A stretch of DNA of 7,620 nt from a bacterium (GTDB lineage Bacteria > Acidobacteriota > Blastocatellia > Pyrinomonadales > Pyrinomonadaceae). The first letter of the stretch is position 1. Every line of letters begins with the position of its first letter. Position numbers and translations under genes: made by a program. Shown in pieces: positions 1 to 5,087 of this stretch. The notes beneath the pieces are model-generated. The model was not told where the DNA came from and searched no databases. It was given only the letters and a program-made list of their open reading frames with translations. The stretch spans positions 1 through 7,620 of the forward strand of contig JAQSDP010000065.1 in assembly GCA_029945985.1 (NCBI GenBank), read 5' to 3'.

Positions 1-72
1 GCGGCAATGCTGAGAGCGCGGAACTTTTTCGATCGCGGATACACAAGCGTTCGCGATCTGGATGAGAATTAG
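1..72 (+). CDS. 3' end of an unidentified upstream gene (possibly rhodanese-like)
   Basis: The frame is open from the left edge and ends in TAG at 70-72, giving 23 residues. The last part reads FFDRGYTSVRDLDEN. The other two forward frames contain stops at 11-13 and 63-65. The 'RGYTSVRDL' pattern resembles the final helix and strand of rhodanese-like domains, where a residue run of the type GYxxVxxL follows the active-site loop. However, the usual Gly-Gly and Trp after it are absent and the catalytic part lies outside the window, so this is only a suggestion. The stop is 36 bases before the bTHX start on the same strand, so co-transcription is possible but not shown. Confidence 0.4.
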   Translation, partial: AAMLRARNFFDRGYTSVRDLDEN

Positions 73-94
73 GTAGTATCTAGAGTTTAATTTT

Positions 95-100
95 GAGAGG
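95..100 (+). promoter_or_regulatory. Shine-Dalgarno site of the bTHX gene
   Basis: GAGAGG lies 8 bases before the ATG at 109, a good purine-rich ribosome binding site at normal spacing. It is the clearest such site in the window and supports the tiny bTHX reading frame as a real gene. Confidence 0.6.
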
Positions 101-108
101 TAAATATT

Positions 109-225
109 ATGGGAAAGGGCGATAAACGTACGCGTCGTGGAAAGATCTTTGCTGGTTCATACGGAAAGTCACGTCCGAAGACCACCAAGAAGAACACCCC
201 GACCGGTGCAGACAAGAAAGACTAG
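109..225 (+). CDS. 30S ribosomal protein bTHX (Thx family), 38 residues
   Basis: This short gene encodes a very basic peptide beginning MGKGDKRTRRGKIFAGSYGK, with RPK at residues 22-24 and a Lys/Thr-rich tail ending in GADKKD. The MGKGDKxTxRGKI....YGxxRPK pattern is the hallmark of the Thx family, first known from the Thermus 30S subunit, where the peptide sits in a pocket at the top of the head and stabilises 16S rRNA. The length is typical of bacterial members. The ATG is preceded by GAGAGG 8 bases upstream. nuoG begins 14 bases after the stop, so the two are probably on one transcript, although their jobs (translation and respiration) are unrelated. The gene is easily missed because it is so short. 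The family assignment is by remembered consensus, and I am confident of it. Confidence 0.88.
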   Translation: MGKGDKRTRRGKIFAGSYGKSRPKTTKKNTPTGADKKD

Positions 226-239
226 CTTTTTTGGTTTAA

Positions 240-2483
240 ATGTCACAGGAAACCGTAAAAGTCACTATTAACGGAGCAGAGATCGAAGCCGAGAAGGGTG
301 CGGTCCTGATAGATGTGTGCCGAGATAACGCGGAAAACATCCCGTCGTTCTGTTACTACAAAGACCTTGCTCCGCAGGCTTCGTGTCGTATGTGTCTGGT
401 TCGCATCGAGAAGATGCCCAAGCTGCAGACGTCATGCACGATCAAGGTGACGGATGGCATGGTGGTGACGACCAAGAGCCCTGAGATCGAAAAAGCGCAG
501 CGGTCAATGGGCGAATTCCTGCTAACCAATCACCCACTCGATTGTCCGGTTTGCGACCGCGGCGGCGAGTGTGAGCTTCAGGAAGTCATTTTTGACTGGG
601 GCGACGTTGAAGAACGGTTCACGGAAGAAAAGAACAAGGCTCCGGAGAAGTATCTCTCACCGATCGTCGCGAACGATCCGCAGCGGTGCATTCTGTGCAA
701 ACGCTGTACGCGGGTCTGCGATGAGTGGATGGGCGAGGATGCGATCGAAGCCGGAAATCGCGGAGCGAATACCGTCATCGGAACTTACGGCGGCTGGCTA
801 GACTGTTCGCAGTGCGGCAACTGTATTGAAGTTTGTCCGACCGGGACGCTATTAGACGCAGTGTATCGTCACGAGACCCGCCCTTGGGAGCTCGATCAGA
901 CGATCTCGACGGATGTTTATTCATCTGACGGAATGCAGCTATCTATCGGTTCGCGTAGTGGCGAAGTGCACCGCATCGTAGCCCGCGACCGATATGTGAA
1001 TGGACTGAACGGTGAGTTTTTGGATGTAAAGGCTCGGTTCGCACACGAATTCGTAAACCATCCTGATCGCATCAAGACCCCGCTGATCCGTTATTCGAAA
1101 GGCGGAAAGCTGATTCCGGCGACATGGGACGCAGCGATCAAGCTTGTTGCGGACAAGCTTTCTACTTACGGCTCGGATACTGCCGTAGTTGCGAGTCCGC
1201 GGCTTACGAATGAATCGATCGGGGCACTCGGATTCTTCGCTCGTGATGCGGTGAAGTCGGAGAAGGTCGGTGTGACGGACCGTCAGAGCATGTCTGCGTT
1301 TTTCGAGAATCTGAGCGCTCCATTAGCGACGCACAAAGAGATTCGTTACGCGAGCACGATCTTGCTTATCGGCGGTGAGCCCGAAGAAGAACAGACCTAC
1401 ACGGCGAAGCAGATCAGGCAGGCAGTAAGGAACGGCGGAGCGAAGCTGGTCGTCATTAATGAGACTCCGATCAGACTTACTTCCAAGGCTGTTATCTTTG
1501 TACATGCAAACCGCGGAACGCTCGATGCTTACGCCTTGGCTGCGATCGATCCGGCAAATGATTCGTCGGCTGCTGAGAAGATGGGAGTTGAACCATCAGT
1601 TTTCAGCGACATCCGAGACGCGATCTTTGAAACCAGGGGCGATGTGATCATTGTGTGTGGATCAGATCTTTCGCCTGCTGCTCAGGCCGTCATTGCAGCA
1701 TCTGCGGGTAGCATTTCCGGTGAGGGACGCCGGGCACTTCTCCATCCGCTTCCGCTCTATAACAATTCCGTCGGAGCCATCGACATTCTAGGCGGTGGCA
1801 CAGAGGCCGAGGCGATCGGTTCTGCGAGGGCCGCGTACGTAGCGGGAAGCTTGCAGGATCCGAGCCTTCTTGCCGGCAAAGAGTTTGTCGTCGTTCAAGA
1901 ATTATTTGAAACTGAGACGACTGCTCATGCAGATGTCGTGTTTCCGGCCGCTTCTTTCGCCGAGATAGACGGCACATTTACCAATAACGCGGGCAATGTG
2001 CAGCGAGTCCGCAAGGCCGTTGAGCCGATCCATCAGGCCAAGCCCGACTGGATGATCACGCGGGCGATCGCCTCTGAAATGGGAGCAGATCTTGGATTCG
2101 AGCCGTCAGCCTCGTCAGCTTTCAAAGCCGTCGCGGATGCCGTTCCGGCATACAACGGATTGCGATACCCGGCATTGAAGGATGAGTCAAACCCGGTTCA
2201 GGCTGCATATGAAATCACGGATCGAAACGTCGCTGCCTCGGTGGAGGAACTGCAAGCGGCCGTCGATGTGATGACTTCAGAGGACAAGGTCACTGAGACA
2301 CCCAGGATCGGGCATAAACTGCACCGGCTGACGACGATGACGAGTAAGACGGCTCAGTTTCACCTGCTGGCGAACGGCAATCCGAAGCCGGACAATCTGC
2401 TATTGTCGCCGCTGGTGCAGATCGAACCGAGTGGAGTTAAGAAAGCTCTTGCGGCGACGGTCGGTGTTGGAGATCGAGAGTAA
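240..2483 (+). CDS. nuoG: NADH-quinone oxidoreductase subunit G (complex I 75 kDa-type Fe-S subunit)
   Basis: NuoG sits in the peripheral arm of complex I and relays electrons from the NADH module through Fe-S clusters. The 747 residues are within the family range. The N-terminal 2Fe-2S domain has C38, C49, C52 and C66 (N1b). The next motif, H98-C102-C105-C111, is the His/Cys-ligated N5 site. A ferredoxin-like domain follows with C150, C153, C156 and C199 (N4), plus C160, C189, C192 and C195, a second quartet many complex I enzymes lack. The N7 cysteines are absent (D225, S228, M232 at the expected places). Residues from about 280 on form the vestigial molybdopterin-oxidoreductase domain, with the conserved ADVVFPAASFAEIDGTF block at 564-580. 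The ATG at 240 gives the standard N-terminus, but no Shine-Dalgarno sequence is visible before it, and translation may couple to bTHX 14 bases upstream. nuoF does not directly precede it. Confidence 0.96.
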   Translation: MSQETVKVTINGAEIEAEKGAVLIDVCRDNAENIPSFCYYKDLAPQASCRMCLVRIEKMPKLQTSCTIKVTDGMVVTTKSPEIEKAQRSMGEFLLTNHPLDCPVCDRGGECELQEVIFDWGDVEERFTEEKNKAPEKYLSPIVANDPQRCILCKRCTRVCDEWMGEDAIEAGNRGANTVIGTYGGWLDCSQCGNCIEVCPTGTLLDAVYRHETRPWELDQTISTDVYSSDGMQLSIGSRSGEVHRIVARDRYVNGLNGEFLDVKARFAHEFVNHPDRIKTPLIRYSKGGKLIPATWDAAIKLVADKLSTYGSDTAVVASPRLTNESIGALGFFARDAVKSEKVGVTDRQSMSAFFENLSAPLATHKEIRYASTILLIGGEPEEEQTYTAKQIRQAVRNGGAKLVVINETPIRLTSKAVIFVHANRGTLDAYALAAIDPANDSSAAEKMGVEPSVFSDIRDAIFETRGDVIIVCGSDLSPAAQAVIAASAGSISGEGRRALLHPLPLYNNSVGAIDILGGGTEAEAIGSARAAYVAGSLQDPSLLAGKEFVVVQELFETETTAHADVVFPAASFAEIDGTFTNNAGNVQRVRKAVEPIHQAKPDWMITRAIASEMGADLGFEPSASSAFKAVADAVPAYNGLRYPALKDESNPVQAAYEITDRNVAASVEELQAAVDVMTSEDKVTETPRIGHKLHRLTTMTSKTAQFHLLANGNPKPDNLLLSPLVQIEPSGVKKALAATVGVGDRE

Positions 2484-2530
2484 GGTTTTGAATTGAGCCT
2501 GCTGGCATTGATTTTTACGGTTCACGTTAA

Positions 2531-2552
2531 ACCACCCGCTACCGCAGGTGGT
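2531..2552. repeat. Palindromic REP-like element before nuoH
   Basis: ACCACC at 2531-2536 is the reverse complement of GGTGGT at 2547-2552, with a 10-base loop between (CGCTACCGCA). The element fills the end of the nuoG-nuoH gap and runs into the earliest possible nuoH start codon. The AGGTGG at 2546-2551 in its right arm is also the only purine-rich stretch near the nuoH start, so the hairpin could hide the ribosome binding region. There is no T-run after it, so it does not look like a terminator. The shape suggests a dispersed extragenic palindrome, which only a genome-wide count would prove. Confidence 0.55.
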
Positions 2553-3690
2553 AATGACAGTACTTATGGAAGCTGTTCTTAAAACTGCTTTTCCTTTTAT
2601 AGTGTTTAGTGCCGCGATCCTTGCGGCCTTCGGCGGTGTGTTGATGATCGTGGCATATACGGTCCTCGCCGAACGTAAAGGCTTAGGCTGGATGCAAGGA
2701 CGTGTCGGCCCGAACAGGGTTGGCCCGTGGGGGCTGTTTCAGCCATTCGCCGATCTGCTGAAGTTCATACTTAAGGAAGACCTGGTTCCAGATAAATCGA
2801 CCAAGTTCGTCTATTTTCTGGCTCCTTTGGTCGCGATCACATGCGCACTGATCCCGATGGTGCTGTACCCATTCGGACCGCGAATTGCCGACCCGCTCGG
2901 ATGGCTCGTTCCCTACGTCGCGGACTGGCCTACGGTCGGTCCAGCCGTCAGTTGGATCGCTGAACAGGCGATCAATATGCCGCTGACGATCGCACGGATC
3001 GATGTCGGAGTTCTATTCATCCTGTCGATAACCTCCGTGGGAGTTTTTGGGATCGCGTTAGCGGGTTGGTCTTCAAACAGCAAGTATTCATTGATGGGTG
3101 GTCTGCGCTCCTCTGCACAGATGATCTCGTACGAACTTGCGATGGGCGCATCGATCATCGGCGTAGTGATGCTCGCGGGCACGCTGGATCTAAACGGTAT
3201 CATCGAGGCTCAGATCCGTTCACCGTTCAAGTGGTTCATTATTCCGCAGTTCATTGCTTTCGTAGTATTTTTGATCTCGGCGTTCGCTGAAACGAACCGC
3301 GTACCTTTCGACCTTCCGGAGGCGGAGACTGAACTCGTCGCCGGTTTTCATACCGAATATTCCGCGCTCAAGTTTGCGCTTTTCTTCATGGCCGAGTACG
3401 TGAATATGTTCACGGTTTCCGTGCTGTGCGTGACGCTGTTTCTTGGCGGTTGGTATGTGCCGGGGCTCGGCAAGATCCTGGAGCCGGGTTCAATTCCGTA
3501 TGCGCTCGTCAGCCATTTAGCGTTCATCGGAAAGATCTGTTTCTTCTTGTTCCTGTACATCTGGATTCGCGGGACGCTTCCGCGATTCCGATTTGACCAG
3601 CTCATGAATTTTGGATGGAAGTTTCTGCTTCCGCTTGGGATCGCGAACATTATTTTCACGATCCTGATTGTTTATTTTCTGAATAGCTAG
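2548..3690 (+). CDS. nuoH: NADH-quinone oxidoreductase subunit H (ND1-type membrane subunit)
   Basis: NuoH anchors the peripheral arm in the membrane and forms much of the quinone-binding chamber. Counting from GTG 2548, the family signatures are visible: AERKGLGWMQGRVGPNRVGP at 41-60, then PFADLLKFILKED at 66-78, and near 248-272 the loop with ETNRVPFDLPEAETELV followed by GFHTEYS, rich in the conserved acidic residues. Several hydrophobic segments cover about 14-38, 89-108, 152-173, 193-213, 230-247, 274-300, 325-340 and 357-377. At 380 residues it is longer than E. coli NuoH (about 325), mostly through an enlarged loop near 108-147. The start is uncertain: GTG 2548, ATG 2554 and ATG 2566 are in frame. 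AGGTGG at 2546-2551 is too close to 2554 and rather far (14 bases) from 2566. nuoJ follows after 11 bases; nuoI, the usual neighbour, is absent. Confidence 0.96.
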   Translation: MVMTVLMEAVLKTAFPFIVFSAAILAAFGGVLMIVAYTVLAERKGLGWMQGRVGPNRVGPWGLFQPFADLLKFILKEDLVPDKSTKFVYFLAPLVAITCALIPMVLYPFGPRIADPLGWLVPYVADWPTVGPAVSWIAEQAINMPLTIARIDVGVLFILSITSVGVFGIALAGWSSNSKYSLMGGLRSSAQMISYELAMGASIIGVVMLAGTLDLNGIIEAQIRSPFKWFIIPQFIAFVVFLISAFAETNRVPFDLPEAETELVAGFHTEYSALKFALFFMAEYVNMFTVSVLCVTLFLGGWYVPGLGKILEPGSIPYALVSHLAFIGKICFFLFLYIWIRGTLPRFRFDQLMNFGWKFLLPLGIANIIFTILIVYFLNS

Positions 3691-3701
3691 GTCTGGAGTT
3701 T

Positions 3702-4286
3702 ATGGCTTCTGACGTTTTGTTTTATATTTTTGCGGGTTTCGCGATCATGTGTGCGGTCTCAATGGTCTATCACAAGAACCCACTCTATAGCGCTATCTCG
3801 CTGGTCGGCGTATTTATTGCGCTGTCGTGTCTATATGTAACCCTCGCTGCTCCGTTCATCGCCGTCGTGCAGATACTGATCTACGCGGGCGCGATCATGG
3901 TACTGGTAGTGTTTGTGATCATGCTACTGAACCTTGACGAGGACAGGCGCGAGAACCGACTTGGATATTTGTACGCCGTCGGGGGCGGGCTTGGGCTGAT
4001 ATTACTCGCCCAGACGTTCTTCATCTTCTACGCTGTGATGCGGGCGCCTCAGCAAGCGGTCAACACCGCCGAGACGGCAGGCAAAACGCTGAGCATCGGG
4101 CAGGCGATGTATACGGAATATCTTCTGCCAGTGGAGATCGTCGGCGTGATGCTGCTAATGGCGATAATTGGCGGTGTCGTGATGTCGCGGCGACTTAACC
4201 AGGAACAGATCGAAACGGTCGTTGAGGCGGAGATGAATCTTCGCAATCAGCAAGAAGAAAAGGACGATTTCAGGATCGCATTCTAG
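3702..4286 (+). CDS. nuoJ: NADH-quinone oxidoreductase subunit J (ND6-type)
   Basis: NuoJ is a small membrane subunit that joins the quinone-site subunit NuoH to the proton-pumping chain. The 194-residue product has five hydrophobic segments, at about 4-22, 28-50, 54-77, 88-112 and 141-161. The third, VQILIYAGAIMVLVVFVIML (56-75), contains the Tyr/Gly-rich stretch that forms the pi-bulge helix implicated in coupling. The fifth contains LPVEIVGVMLLMAIIGG with E145. A charged Glu/Gln-rich tail (about 165-194) is longer than in compact homologues. GGAG at 3695-3698 lies 3 bases before the ATG, a short but plausible ribosome binding spacing. The gene directly follows nuoH and is one base from nuoK, as in ordinary nuo operons. 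Confidence 0.95.
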   Translation: MASDVLFYIFAGFAIMCAVSMVYHKNPLYSAISLVGVFIALSCLYVTLAAPFIAVVQILIYAGAIMVLVVFVIMLLNLDEDRRENRLGYLYAVGGGLGLILLAQTFFIFYAVMRAPQQAVNTAETAGKTLSIGQAMYTEYLLPVEIVGVMLLMAIIGGVVMSRRLNQEQIETVVEAEMNLRNQQEEKDDFRIAF

Positions 4287-4287
4287 T

Positions 4288-4593
4288 ATGGAACCGAGCT
4301 TGGCCAGCTATTTGGCGTTATCAGGAATATTGTTCACCATCGGCGCGGTGGGCGTTATCTTCAAGCGTAACGCGATCGGCATGTTCATGTGTATCGAGCT
4401 GATGCTTAACTCGGTGAACCTGACATTCGTTGCCTTTTCGCGATACTACGCCGATACGACCGGGCAGCTTTTTGTATTCATGGTAATGGCAGTCGCGGCG
4501 TGCGAAGCCGCCGTCGGCCTCGGCATCATCATCGCGTTCTTTCGAAACCGTATCTCGGTGGATGTAGATGATGCGAGTTTGTTGAAGAATTAG
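4288..4593 (+). CDS. nuoK: NADH-quinone oxidoreductase subunit K (ND4L-type)
   Basis: NuoK is a three-helix membrane subunit related to the MrpC antiporter subunit and forms part of the proton path between NuoJ and the large pumps. The 101 residues match the family length. Hydrophobic segments lie at about 5-25, 29-50 and 61-85. The two conserved membrane glutamates are present, E37 in MFMCIELMLNSVNL and E73 in AVAACEAAVGLGI, equivalent to E. coli E36 and E72. The ATG begins one base after the nuoJ stop, so translation is probably coupled. AGGA at 4272-4275 inside nuoJ is 12 bases upstream and could only be a weak ribosome binding site. The following gene is not nuoL but an acetyltransferase starting 5 bases later. 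Confidence 0.96.
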   Translation: MEPSLASYLALSGILFTIGAVGVIFKRNAIGMFMCIELMLNSVNLTFVAFSRYYADTTGQLFVFMVMAVAACEAAVGLGIIIAFFRNRISVDVDDASLLKN

Positions 4594-4598
4594 GACTT

Positions 4599-5087
4599 AT
4601 GCCGGCCGTCATCAGACGAGCCAAACCGGGGGATGAAATAGCGGTCGCAACCTTCGCGATCAAGCTTTTCGATCTGCATGCGGGTTACGACCGAGAGCGC
4701 TTCTCGACTTTTGCCGACATCGACGGGGCGGCACGGTTCTATCGAAGCCGATTTGATAGGCCGGACTCAGCGGTTCTTGTCGCGGAGGTCTTTAACGAAG
4801 TGGTCGGGTTCGCATATATCGAGAGAGATGAGCTCAACTACGCGGAATTGCTCGAGAACGGGGCATGGCTCCACGACATTTTTGTTGAGAAGGCGGCCAG
4901 ATCGCAAGGTGTGGGAAAAGCTTTGATAGAGGCCGCGGCGGCAGTCGCGAGGGAACTGGGAGCAAAGAAACTGCTCTTGACCGTCGCGGACAAGAACCTT
5001 TCCGGCCAAAGGTTTTTTTCGAATGCGGGATTCCGTCAGACGATGATCGAAATGACGTTGAATTTGTCCGACAGTTCCAATGATTGA
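4599..5087 (+). CDS. GNAT-family N-acetyltransferase embedded in the nuo operon
   Basis: This 162-residue soluble protein has a full GNAT fold pattern. GNAT enzymes move an acetyl group from acetyl-CoA to an amine, such as an antibiotic, polyamine, amino acid or protein N-terminus/lysine. The beta-4 strand LHDIFVEK (91-98) leads into the acetyl-CoA pyrophosphate loop R101-S-Q-G104-V-G106 and helix 3. Motif B follows as LLLTVADKNLSGQRFFSNAGF (125-145 region), with N133 and the FFxxxGF element. The substrate cannot be read from the sequence. It starts 5 bases after nuoK (AGGA at 4592-4595, spacing only 3) and its TGA overlaps the nuoL start by 8 bases, so its translation should be tied to that of the complex I genes. 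It is not a complex I subunit in any system I know. A role in modifying a complex I subunit is possible but unproven. Confidence 0.9.
   Translation: MPAVIRRAKPGDEIAVATFAIKLFDLHAGYDRERFSTFADIDGAARFYRSRFDRPDSAVLVAEVFNEVVGFAYIERDELNYAELLENGAWLHDIFVEKAARSQGVGKALIEAAAAVARELGAKKLLLTVADKNLSGQRFFSNAGFRQTMIEMTLNLSDSSND

Noticed and set aside
73..108. Promoter between the upstream gene and bTHX
   Set aside because: The stretch is AT-rich with TA-rich words, but I see no convincing pair of -35 and -10 boxes at the right spacing in the 36 bases available.
226..232. T-run after bTHX as an intrinsic terminator
   Set aside because: The T's form part of the only possible stem instead of following a GC-rich hairpin, and nuoG starts 8 bases later.
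2493..2582. A 29-codon frame from TTG in the nuoG-nuoH gap
   Set aside because: It has no ribosome binding site and a rare start codon, passes through the palindrome and overlaps the start of nuoH. It is best seen as chance, although a leader peptide cannot be fully excluded.
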